The notes below the pieces were generated by a model. The model was given only the letters and a program-made list of their open reading frames with translations. It did not search any database and had not been told where the DNA came from. DNA of 64,000 nucleotides from Pandoraea vervacti (GTDB lineage Bacteria; Pseudomonadota; Gammaproteobacteria; Burkholderiales; Burkholderiaceae): positions 2,852,001 through 2,916,000 of the forward strand of contig NZ_CP010897.2 in assembly GCF_000934605.2 (NCBI RefSeq), given 5' to 3'. A program made the translations under genes and the position numbers. Shown here piece by piece: positions 8,395-17,600 of the stretch (position 1 is the first letter of the stretch; each line of letters starts with the position of its first letter).

Positions 8395-10837
8395 TGCGCC
8401 ACCCGGAGACGCAGACGGCGCCGCTCCCGCCCCCACGCCCACGCCGGGATCGCAGACGGTCGCACCCCGACAAATCCCGGAGATAGCACAAAGCCATGCC
8501 TCGTCCGACGCGGCGACGCGTCACGCCACCTACGCATGGCCGACGCGACAAGGCGACGCTTGCGCACACCTTGACGTCCTTGCCCAGACGCGGGGCGATG
8601 GCACGCTGCGCACCTGGCGCTACCGCGCAGAAGTGGACGGTCCCGCATGGCTGGCCGACGCCGCATCGTCCACCCCGACGTCGGAGGCCGTTCCGCCTCA
8701 TCTTCCGCCGTATCGCCACGAACACGTCGCTACCGAGGTTCTAGACCCCGGGCAGCGCATTCCCGCGACGGCCCATGCGTTTGCTCGCGAGTCGTTTATC
8801 GACGAAGTGGCCGCACAAGCCGCCCAAGACCCCGTCGCCTATCGCCTGCGCCACCTGACGCCCGGCAGCGACGACGGTCCTCGCGAAGTCATTCGCATGG
8901 TCGCGCAGCGTGCCGCGTGGGGATTACCGTCCGGCACGGATGCGCATACGCCGCCGCACGGCTGGCAACGCGGCCGCGGTTTCGCCTTCGACGCACAGTC
9001 AGCACGGTCATCGAGTCCCGGCGCACACGCCGACCCCGACACCTGGTCCGCCTGGATCGTCGACCTCGACGTGAACCCCGCGTCCGGTGAAATCGCGCTG
9101 CGACGCGTGGTCGCCGGACAAGCCTCCGGAGCGCCCGACAAGGCGGCGGAAGTCAACGGGGTCCCGGCGCAGCAGATTGCCGACGCCGTACGCCATGCGC
9201 TCGGCAGTCGATGGCAATTGGCGCCGTCTCACGATGAGACGGGGGCGGCGCGCGACGCGCACCCCGTCATGCTCGACGCCGATTCGGCATCGAGCGCCGA
9301 CACGTTGCCTGTCGGCCCGGACGCCGACCATGCCGACCATGCCGACCATGCCGATCGGCTCGTCGCCGCCGCAGCGCCTGCGGCGGCGGCCATTGCCAAT
9401 GCCCTGTTCGACGCCACGGGCGTTCGTCTGCGCCGGCCGCCGTTCACACCGGAAAACTTGCGCACCGCGTTGCGAACACCCGGCGACGCGATACCGCCGA
9501 AATCCGCCGGCAAGAAGCCCAAGCGGCGCGCCAGACGGCTATCCCGGTGGCTTGCAGGCGGGGCCGTGGGCAGCATTGGCGGATTCGCCGGGCTTGCGGG
9601 CGTCATGCTCTTCGGCGCGGCGGAAATCGCCCCGATTACCGCGCCGGACAACACGTTGTGGTCCGCAGCCACACTGGAGCGAGGACGGCAGATCGCGCTG
9701 GCCGGCGATTGCGCCGTGTGTCACACCGCCCCGAAGGGCGCGACCAACGCCGGCGGCCTGGCCCTCGAAACCCCTTTCGGCACCGTCTACTCGACAAACA
9801 TTACGCCCGACCCCGAGACGGGGATCGGGCGCTGGTCCTACGCAGCATTTGCCCGTGCGATGCGCGAAGGCATCTCGCGGGACGGAGCGCATCTGTACCC
9901 TGCGTTTCCCTACACGGCGTTCGCAAAAATGAGCGAGCCCGACATGCTGGCGCTCTACGCACACCTGATGTCTGCGCCCGCCGTGAAGTATTCACCGCCG
10001 AAAACGTCGCTGCCGTTTCCGCTCAACCAACGACGTCTGGTCGCCGGTTGGAACTGGCTCTATCACGAAGGCACCGAATATCGCCCTGACCCGTCGCAAT
10101 CCACACTATGGAATCGCGGGCGTTATCTCGTCGACGGCGCGGGTCATTGCGGCGCCTGCCACACGCCGCGCAACATGCTCGGCGCGGAGCAGTCGAAGCA
10201 GTATCTCAAAGGAGGGGAAGCCGAGGGCTGGCGTGCGCCGCCGCTCGTCGCATCGATAGACTCGCCGGTGCCCTGGACGGAGTCCGCCCTGTTCGATTAT
10301 TTGCGCACCGGCTTCTCGTCGGAACATGGCGTGGCCGCCGGCCCCATGGCGCCCGTCGTGGCCGGCCTGGCCGCCTTGCCCGAATCCGACGTGCGAGCCA
10401 TCGCGCATTATCTGGCGTCTCTGTCCCCGAAGACCGACGTTGCCGCTGTCACCGAGATCGCGCGGGAGCGCGCCAAGGGCGCGGATATCGCCACGACACT
10501 GGGGCTCGAAAACGGCCGCCGCACGTTCGAGGCGGCTTGCGCCGTGTGCCACACCGACAGCGGCGGCGTCGGGCACTTCGGCGTTCGCCCGCTCATGGGG
10601 CTGAACACCAGCGTAAGTCAGGCAACACCGGACAATCTGATGCATGTGCTGATGAACGGCATCGACCAACCGGCCACCGAAGCGCTCGGCTACATGCCCG
10701 GTTTCCGTGATTCGTTCGACGACAAGCAAATGGCGGAGCTCGCCGCCTTCATCCGCGCCCGCTACGCGCCGGACCAATCGCCCTGGGAACATCTGGAAGT
10801 GTCCGCGGCGCGCGCACGCATCGCCCAAGCTCATTGA
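8378..10837 (+). CDS. nicB: Tri-haem cytochrome c subunit of nicotinate dehydrogenase fused to an eroded molybdopterin domain
   Basis: This 819-residue protein has two parts. The C-terminal part starts with a membrane segment (about 391-413) and carries three haem motifs: CAVCH 445-449, CGACH 591-595 and CAVCH 721-725. It should pass electrons from NicA to the respiratory chain at the outer face of the membrane. Residues 1-368 are a degenerate relic of the Mo domain found intact at 473-2803. ATYAWP...RGDGTLRTW aligns with residues 349-380 of that protein, ARESFIDEV...DPVAYRLRHL with 547-570, and NALFDATGVRLRRPPFTPE with its C-terminus. About 140 residues with the GCYGRNC motif are missing, and the catalytic GAGES is replaced by an alanine-rich run. 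A (DHA)n repeat sits at 317-326. P. putida NicB is one fused chain, so this looks like a leftover of that fusion. Overlaps nicA by 17 bases. Confidence 0.88.
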   Translation: MTRIDDAPPGDADGAAPAPTPTPGSQTVAPRQIPEIAQSHASSDAATRHATYAWPTRQGDACAHLDVLAQTRGDGTLRTWRYRAEVDGPAWLADAASSTPTSEAVPPHLPPYRHEHVATEVLDPGQRIPATAHAFARESFIDEVAAQAAQDPVAYRLRHLTPGSDDGPREVIRMVAQRAAWGLPSGTDAHTPPHGWQRGRGFAFDAQSARSSSPGAHADPDTWSAWIVDLDVNPASGEIALRRVVAGQASGAPDKAAEVNGVPAQQIADAVRHALGSRWQLAPSHDETGAARDAHPVMLDADSASSADTLPVGPDADHADHADHADRLVAAAAPAAAAIANALFDATGVRLRRPPFTPENLRTALRTPGDAIPPKSAGKKPKRRARRLSRWLAGGAVGSIGGFAGLAGVMLFGAAEIAPITAPDNTLWSAATLERGRQIALAGDCAVCHTAPKGATNAGGLALETPFGTVYSTNITPDPETGIGRWSYAAFARAMREGISRDGAHLYPAFPYTAFAKMSEPDMLALYAHLMSAPAVKYSPPKTSLPFPLNQRRLVAGWNWLYHEGTEYRPDPSQSTLWNRGRYLVDGAGHCGACHTPRNMLGAEQSKQYLKGGEAEGWRAPPLVASIDSPVPWTESALFDYLRTGFSSEHGVAAGPMAPVVAGLAALPESDVRAIAHYLASLSPKTDVAAVTEIARERAKGADIATTLGLENGRRTFEAACAVCHTDSGGVGHFGVRPLMGLNTSVSQATPDNLMHVLMNGIDQPATEALGYMPGFRDSFDDKQMAELAAFIRARYAPDQSPWEHLEVSAARARIAQAH

Positions 10838-10921
10838 CGCGCGTCACCGACGCGCATCACTGACGCCCATCAGGCAGGCCGAGCGCTTGCGCTGCCCGCC
10901 TCCTTCGCCTCCCCCACAACG

Positions 10922-10948
10922 AAAAAAGGCCGACATCCTCTGTCGGCC
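10922..10948 (-). terminator. Rho-independent terminator of nicT
   Basis: The stem GGCCGACA/TGTCGGCC (8 bp) has a five-base loop and is flanked by six A on the left, which read as six T on the minus strand. It stands 49 bases beyond the nicT stop codon. From the other side it lies 85 bases beyond the cytochrome gene and may also slow plus-strand transcription, though the plus-strand tail is only CTTCCCTT. Confidence 0.85.
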
Positions 10949-10996
10949 CTTCCCTTGCGCACGCTGACGTATTACGCCGGTCGCCCGGCGCAACGA

Positions 10997-12313
10997 CTAT
11001 CGGTTCACCAGTTGCTTCGGATACGCAAGCGCAAGCGCGCAGCCGATCAGCATGCAGACCCCAAAGCCATAGATGCCAGCGGACTGCGTGTGAAACGTAT
11101 CGCGCAGCCACCCGATGAAATACGTGCTGCCGAAGCCGCCGAGGTTGGCCAGCGAGCACGCGAACGCGATACCTGCCGCAGCGGCGGACCCTTTGAGGAA
11201 CGTGGAGGGCAACGCCCAGACCACCGGCATGGCGGCTGCGGCACCCAGATTGATGAGCGAGAACAGCACGACGGTCATGACGGTGCCGTGCTGCCCCGTC
11301 GCGAAAACGAACATCGCAACTGCCGAGAGCATGAACGGCAGCACGATATGCCAGCGACGCTCGCGGCGCTTGTCCGAGCTGGCGCCCCACACCAGCACAC
11401 CGACAACGGCGATCGCGTTCGGAATGGCCATCAGCCAGCCGATGGTGTACGGATCGCGCACCCCCGTGTCCTTCAGGATCGTGGGCAGCCAGAAGCTCAC
11501 GCCGTACAGGCCGAGCAGCACACAGAGGTCGATCAGGCCGAGCGCCCACACCTTCAGATCGGTGAATGCCGCACTGAGGTTGTGCTGCTTGTGCGCGCTG
11601 GCGTCCTTGTCGAGATTCGCACTCAGAATGGCCTTTTCCTCGGCGCTCAGCCAGCGGGCCGAGGCAATGCCGTTGGGCAGATACATGAAGATCGCCACCC
11701 CGAGCAGCACCGACGGCAGCGCTTCGAGCACGAACAGCCATTGCCAGCCGCCAAAGCCGTGCGCGCCATCGAACATCGACATGATCCAGCCCGAAATCGG
11801 GCTACCCACCATGCTGGAGAGCGGAAGACCGACCATGAACAGCGCAATGATGCGCGCGCGGCGCTCGTCCGGATACCAATGGGTCAGATACAGCAGAACC
11901 CCGGGCAGGAAACCGGCTTCGGCCACGCCAAGCAGGAATCGAAGGACATAGAACTGCGTGGGCGTCGTCACGAACGCCGTGGCGCCTGACAGCAGCCCCC
12001 ACGTGACCATGATGCGGGCGATCCACAGCTTCGCGCCCACTCGCTGAAGAATCAGATTGCTCGGCACCTCGAACAGGATGTAACCGGCAAAGAAAAGTCC
12101 GGCGCCGAGGCCGTACACGGTGTCGCTGAACTGCAGCGCATTGAGCATTTGCAGCTTGGCCAGACCGACGTTGATCCGGTCCAGATAGGCAGCGAAATAA
12201 CACAGACAAAGAAACGTGATCAGACGGATGGTGACTTTTCGGTAAAGCGCATCGACATTGCTACCGTGCAAGGCAGGCTGCGCGACCGAGTTGGGTGTGG
12301 CGGTGTAGGACAT
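10997..12313 (-). CDS. nicT: Nicotinate MFS transporter NicT
   Basis: This 438-residue major-facilitator protein of the anion:cation symporter type has about twelve hydrophobic helices. The family motif is near the first helix pair (YFAAYLDRINVGLAKLQM), and a cytoplasmic loop is around SADLDKDASAHKQHN. Its place beside the nic operons and the shared operator-like palindromes support nicotinate or 6-hydroxynicotinate uptake, as for P. putida NicT; related permeases carry other organic acids. ATG 12313 follows a GGGAAG ribosome site; the open frame extends to 12430 but would cover the promoter. It is transcribed alone leftward and ends at the hairpin at 10922-10948. Confidence 0.85.
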   Translation of the reverse strand: MSYTATPNSVAQPALHGSNVDALYRKVTIRLITFLCLCYFAAYLDRINVGLAKLQMLNALQFSDTVYGLGAGLFFAGYILFEVPSNLILQRVGAKLWIARIMVTWGLLSGATAFVTTPTQFYVLRFLLGVAEAGFLPGVLLYLTHWYPDERRARIIALFMVGLPLSSMVGSPISGWIMSMFDGAHGFGGWQWLFVLEALPSVLLGVAIFMYLPNGIASARWLSAEEKAILSANLDKDASAHKQHNLSAAFTDLKVWALGLIDLCVLLGLYGVSFWLPTILKDTGVRDPYTIGWLMAIPNAIAVVGVLVWGASSDKRRERRWHIVLPFMLSAVAMFVFATGQHGTVMTVVLFSLINLGAAAAMPVVWALPSTFLKGSAAAAGIAFACSLANLGGFGSTYFIGWLRDTFHTQSAGIYGFGVCMLIGCALALAYPKQLVNR

Positions 12314-12420
12314 GGCGACTTCCCGTGGCGTGAGCGACTGGATAACGGTGACGCAAGCGGCGCTCGCGTGATACGCAGGTGCATGCGGCTTGCTTATGTG
12401 CATGTATAGCACAAACAAAA

Positions 12421-12434
12421 AAGCGTACACACTA
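12421..12434. promoter_or_regulatory. 14-bp palindrome, candidate NicR operator upstream of nicT
   Basis: AAGCGTACACACTA reads TAGTGTGTACGCTT on the minus strand, sharing ten consecutive bases (TGTGTACGCT) with the site at 6546-6559. It is 108 bases upstream of the nicT start. The surrounding 12411-12570 is AT-rich, as expected of a promoter. Confidence 0.6.
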
Positions 12435-12549
12435 CAAATTAATTGGCGACGAACAAAGGGAAAACCCGAATATTTCGAATTAACTCTTATTTTTTATACG
12501 TTTTTGTGGTTTTCCATCATTCACTCATAACAAGTGAATCGCTTATTTA

Positions 12550-12563
12550 TAGTGTTAACGCTA
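12550..12563. promoter_or_regulatory. 14-bp palindrome, second candidate NicR operator upstream of nicT
   Basis: TAGTGTTAACGCTA has arms TAGTG/CGCTA and fits the consensus of the other three sites. The 333-base gap 12314-12646 contains only these sites and AT-rich promoter-like DNA; I see no further gene in it. Confidence 0.55.
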
Positions 12564-12646
12564 TGAATTAAGCAAATTGCGAAGACTCACACGTCAGCGT
12601 ATCTCAAGTCGGCCGCTTTCGTCAGCGCAACAAAAAAGCGCAGCAC

Positions 12647-14392
12647 TCAACTGCCCTGGCGTCTGGCCAGCACTTCGTCACGCGGTCCCGCATCGACGAT
12701 TCGGCCGCTCTCCATCACGACGACGGTATCGAAGCGCACGAGCAGACTCGGTCGATGGACGGAGGCGACGATACACGCCGAGGGAAACGCATCGTACATC
12801 CGGTCGAACACACGCCCCTCTGCCAGCGGATCGAGCGCACTCGTGGGTTCGTCCAAAAGCAGCAACGAACTGCCCTGCGCGGCCAGCGCGCCGCGCGATA
12901 ACGCCAATCGCTGGCGTTGTCCGCCCGACAGGTTGCCGCCGCGTTCATTGAGCATGCTGGACAGCCCTTCGGGCATCGTTTTCAGCACATCGTCGAACAC
13001 GCCCGCGTGCACTGCCGCGCGCAGCGCGTGAGCGTTGGCCGGTTCACCGAAGGTCAGATTCTCTTCGACGCTCGCCTCGAAGACGTCGGCCTCCTGTGGA
13101 ATCAGCGTGGCCAGCGTGCGCAACTCGGACCACGCGATCTGCGCGTCGTCGCGCAGCAATGTCCCTTGCTGCGGGAGGTAGAGCCCCGCCAGCGTTCGCA
13201 GCAACGTGCTTTTTCCCCCGCCGCTCGGGCCGATGAGCGCTACGCGCGAACCGCGCCGCAACACCAGATCGATGCCGTGAAGGCCGCCACGCGCATCTGC
13301 CGCGTAGCGCCACGACACGTTGTGCAGAGTCAATGTTTCCCAGGGCGCATCCGGAACAACAGCGGGCACGGCAGCTTCGGGCTCGCCGGGGGCGGCCCAG
13401 ATCGGCTCGGCGCTACCGTAATCGGTATGCATGCGCGCGAAGCTCTGGAAGTTCGACGCCATCGCGCCCACGACCGTGGCCGCCTGTTGCGCGTATTGGT
13501 AAATCATGAAGACGGTGCCGAGCATGACCGTCTGACCGGGCTCGCGTGACTGCAATACGTAGACCACGACCAGAATCCAGGTCAGCCCCATGCCCAGAAT
13601 GTCGACGGCGAACCACTTCCCTTCATTGACCGTGACGGCGCGCCGCAATGGCGCCATCACCGCGTCCATGCGATGCCCCAGCAGCTTGCGCGAGGCGACC
13701 TGCAAGCGCAAACCGATCACCGTACCGGCATTGCCGACGAAATCGAGCAATGCCGCTGCATAGCGTCGTTCCGCGTCATTTTCCGCCCGGGCGAGTTGCA
13801 TCAGCACGCGGTCGAAGCGCAGGATGATGACGGCAATGACGACGTACCCCGTCACTGCAATCGCGCCACTCGTGCGAGACAGCAAGGCCAGCGCGACCAG
13901 GGGGCCGACGAAATTGAAAACGCTTTGCAGATAGCCGAACTGGTTCTGCGCGAAGTCGGACAGTGCGCGGCTCGACTGAACGACGCGATGCTGCAATTCG
14001 CCCGAATGCCGCCCGTCGCGCCATGCGAGGGGCGCGGCCGCGATGCGCGCGTACAGCTGATCCGCCAGACGGACACGCACGCGCACACCGACGTTGCGCT
14101 CCAGGATCCGCCCGGGGCCATGAATCAACCAGGAGAGCAGATAAATGCCCACCAGATACGCGATCCAACGCCCCGCGACGGCCATATTCCCTTGCTGGAG
14201 CGCGTTGATCGCCTGTGCCGCCAGCCAGGGCATCGTCAACCGCAACAACTGGGCCGCCGACAACAACGCGGCCGCACCGAGCAAGTGACTTCGCACACCT
14301 TTCGCGTGACGCCATAGGGCCCGATAGAGATCGCGCGCGGCACTGCCAAGGCCGAGCGAAGGTTCGCGCGAGGAAGCGTCTGACGCCGTCAT
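12647..14392 (-). CDS. ABC exporter, fused membrane and ATPase domains
   Basis: This 581-residue half-transporter of the type-IV (MsbA/LmrA-like) exporter class should act as a homodimer. The membrane domain spans about residues 30-320 with five to six hydrophobic helices. The nucleotide-binding domain has Walker A GPSGGGKST (388-396), signature LSGGQ (488-492), Walker B LLLLDE (510-515) and the switch His546. The motif order is complete, so it should be active. Substrate cannot be read from the sequence. It is transcribed alone, with the promoter probably inside the 209 bases before it, which also hold a 17-bp perfect inverted repeat. Its stop is 334 bases from the nicT start on the same strand. 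Confidence 0.85.
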   Translation of the reverse strand: MTASDASSREPSLGLGSAARDLYRALWRHAKGVRSHLLGAAALLSAAQLLRLTMPWLAAQAINALQQGNMAVAGRWIAYLVGIYLLSWLIHGPGRILERNVGVRVRVRLADQLYARIAAAPLAWRDGRHSGELQHRVVQSSRALSDFAQNQFGYLQSVFNFVGPLVALALLSRTSGAIAVTGYVVIAVIILRFDRVLMQLARAENDAERRYAAALLDFVGNAGTVIGLRLQVASRKLLGHRMDAVMAPLRRAVTVNEGKWFAVDILGMGLTWILVVVYVLQSREPGQTVMLGTVFMIYQYAQQAATVVGAMASNFQSFARMHTDYGSAEPIWAAPGEPEAAVPAVVPDAPWETLTLHNVSWRYAADARGGLHGIDLVLRRGSRVALIGPSGGGKSTLLRTLAGLYLPQQGTLLRDDAQIAWSELRTLATLIPQEADVFEASVEENLTFGEPANAHALRAAVHAGVFDDVLKTMPEGLSSMLNERGGNLSGGQRQRLALSRGALAAQGSSLLLLDEPTSALDPLAEGRVFDRMYDAFPSACIVASVHRPSLLVRFDTVVVMESGRIVDAGPRDEVLARRQGS

Positions 14393-14485
14393 GGGTTCGC
14401 TGGTCCTTTGTCGACGTTGCGAACGTCGTTGTGAATGCCTGTTTGAAGCTCGTCGTGAAGCGCATGGTGAAGCACGCTATGAAGC

Positions 14486-14533
14486 GACACGGCGGCCGGG
14501 CCGCTGCGATGGCGTCGGCCCGGCCGCCGTGTC
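14486..14533. repeat. Perfect 17-bp inverted repeat between the exporter and the deaminase-domain gene
   Basis: Arms at 14486-14502 and 14517-14533 are exact reverse complements (left arm GACACGGCGGCCGGGCC) with a 14-base loop. No T-run follows on either strand. It lies 69 bases beyond the stop of the upstream minus-strand gene and may end its message in a factor-dependent way or stabilise the 3' end. Confidence 0.6.
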
Positions 14534-14601
14534 ATGAGGTCATGCCCATGGCGTGACCCCGAGAGCGGTCAATATAGGGGAAAAACGCGGCATCGTCCCG
14601 G

Positions 14602-17600
14602 TCAGAGCGTCGAGTGTACGTGTAGGGGCTCGTGCGCGACGCCCGCTGGCGAGCGAGTTCCCGGCGCGGGCTGGCCCGTCGGGATGACGTCAACCACGTC
14701 GGGCACCGCCGTGACCGGCGTCTTGTCGCGAGGCGATGGCGCGACGTAGTAGAAGCGCAATTCGGCGTCGGGATAGTGATACGGGGCCATCGCCAGATTC
14801 ACCGCACACGAGTCGCAAAACGGCATGCGCGAGCACATCACGATGGAGCGCACGACACCTTCACCCGCCGGATGATCCGCATAGATCTGGGCCAGAATCA
14901 TCCGTTCGGTGTCCAGCGCGCGCGATTTGGCTTCACCGGACCTTGCGTTGTAGGTCGGCAGGTTGGCATCCGCCACGACATAGCGCAACTCCGGCGGCTC
15001 GGTCGCATCGCCCGACTGGCTTCCTTTCGTTAACTTCATCGACGCCGTCACCTTTGCCGCTTTTGCAGCTTTTGCCGCCTTGGCAGCGCTGTTTCGCTGG
15101 TGGATGACGCTCATCTCGCGTTGCGCATAAGCTGCCCCAGCGTCGACGAAACGCACACCCGGTGACGTGGGGCTCAGTATCGGGAGTCGCGAACGCTGAA
15201 GCCCGGACAGGCAGTAATACAAGGTGCGCGATCCGTCTGCGAGCGTGACCTCGGCAAGCGCAATGTTCGCGTTGCCGGATAGCCCGCGCAACCGGTCCTG
15301 AACAGCACGCGCCGCGCGGGCGTTGCCCGTGACCAGGGCCTGGAGGCCCGACATGCCCGGAAAGACTTCTTCGAAATACGCCAGCACGTCGCGCGTCGTC
15401 TGAATGTCGCCCGTAAACGGCAATTGAGACCACACCGCCAACGGCGACGGACGCGACACGAAGTCCCGCGCGATCGCATTCACGAAGGCATCGGACTGCG
15501 TGGGATATTGTTGCCAATGCGCCCATAATCGATCGAACGTTGGCAGCAACGCTGGATCGACCTCGGGCGCGGCGCTTGCGCCGGCGCCATCCACTTCGTC
15601 CATGCCTCCCCTTGCGACGGCGATCCGATGCTCGATGGCGCGAGTGATCCGACCGAGTGCGCGCCGCGCATCGACGACCGACAACGGCACGTCTTCCAAT
15701 CCCCGCCACACGTCCGCCGGTGACGGCGCGCGCTCCCACATGCGCAGGTACAACTGCAACAGGGTGCGCGTCTCCCCGTAAGAGATCGCGGGCAGCACAA
15801 TGGCGTTCTCCGCCGCGGCGCGATGCTGCTGGGCGGCCCGGTATTCGCGAATGTCCCGATGTTGTACGTCGCGACGATGCAGTCGCACGTGCTGCGACGC
15901 GCTGCCTCCCGCGTGCTGCGGCAGAGCGAACCGATAATGGATGTCGTGCGTGACCTGAATCACGCCGCGCAAGACGCCATGGCGATCCCGATAAGTCCCG
16001 AAGGGGGCCGCGAACCGCATGTCGCCCAGCGTGAGATGCACTCGGCGGCCACCGACCGGGCCATCCGTCGTGGCCTGCTCGAAGAACGTCAGTTCCCCGT
16101 CCACCGTCGGCACGTAGACCGACGCGTGCGCCACTGGCGATTCCGCGCCGACGTGCGGTACACCGTCCTCATCGAATTCACCGAGCCGCCCGAAGGCAAA
16201 GAAGCGTTGGCGGCCGTCCGGCCCCGCGAACGGCTGCGCGTAGACAGCGAGTCGCAACCGCAACACCGGCGAGGCCTCGATGGCCTGATGCTGCGACACC
16301 GTCGCGCCCTGTTCGGTTACGCTCACCTGCCCCGGGCGCTCCACATGGCATTCGAGACACATGCCGTCGACGTCGGCCCCAAGGCCACGCGAGACGCGAC
16401 ATAGGGAGTCCGGCCCCCCTTCTGCACGCAGTTCGTCCAGCGCTCGCAGATTGGACGCGTGCTTGCGTGTGCGCGCGACGGTCGTACCGTAAAGCACGCC
16501 GTCGATTTCGAAAACCTGAACCCCGTTCCGGGTCAGATCCGGCCGGTATTCGACGTAGGTATTCGGGGGTAACGACCACTGCACGCCACGCCCGAGTGCG
16601 CCGTCGAACGACTCGTGTTCGTATGTGGCATGGCCGGTGCGTTCCCCCGAGACTGCAGGGGCGTTGTGTGAATTGTCAGAGGCGTCTTGCGGCCACAAAT
16701 GCGAAAGCAAGGCGAGTGCCTCGTGGCCAAGCGTATCGGGACGAACGACTGCCGCGAGGCACCCGAACCCGGACATCGTCATACGCGCGGCCAGTCTTCG
16801 CGCGGGGTCGCGCACTGAATCTTCGCTTAAGGCCAAATGAAACGCCACATGACGACGCGGACGAACCGGCATCGCATTGTCCGACACGTGACGCCGATCG
16901 CGAGGCAAATGCCGTTGCACCGTGTCCAGCAGCAGTTCGACGACCTCCTCAAGGTCGGGCGAATCGAGCACAGTCGAGTCGGGCGAAGGCCAGCCCGGCG
17001 AAATCGACGCCCCTGCCCGCCGGTCCCAGAACCGCAATTCGTCGCCCTCGGCAATGCGTGATTCGATCGTCGGCCAGGTGTCGCCCCAGAAGGTCGGGCC
17101 GTGCGTGCGCGCGTAGCAGCGAGGCCAAAACGTGTGACGGGGCACGCAGTTCAATACGGGAGAGACGAGTTGCGGGGCCTGGTCAGACAGCGATAACGCA
17201 TATTGGCGCCAGTCGCCGTCCGGATCGCGAAGGGCCAGCAAGATCGCGTGCGTCGCGTCGTACATTACGCGCTGCGCGGGCGAACCCGGGTGAGCGGCAT
17301 GGCCCACAATCAGCGAGGTTCGAAATGGAATCAGCAGATCTGCCCGAGCGAACGCCTCGCGTGTCTCACTGTCCGACACCGCTACCGATTCACGGATCAG
17401 CGTCACTAATGCCCGTTGGAGGTCTTGGCGGTACGTCGCGCGTCCCATGCGCAATGCAGCGGCGCTGTCGCGCGGCAGCGGCGTGACACCAAGCGGACGG
17501 TGCTCAGCGGACGGCAGGCACGCAGGGGACACGTCATGTGCGTCGCGGCTTGCCGGCCCCATACCCAGCAATCCGAAAACGCCATGGCTGAGGCTCGATT

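Noticed and set aside
9323..9355. Clustered short repeats as a possible CRISPR array
   Set aside because: Units of 9 bp without spacers, inside a coding frame; no repeat-spacer pattern or cas gene exists anywhere in the window.
12395..12413. TGTGC/GCACA dyad near the nicT promoter as a further NicR site
   Set aside because: Its spacing and centre do not fit the 14-bp consensus shared by the four listed sites.
16467..17486. 339-codon plus-strand frame inside the deaminase-domain gene, considered as an immunity gene
   Set aside because: Very Arg-rich, no hydrophobic core, no start signal; the sense frame is continuous for 1144 codons with proper codon bias.
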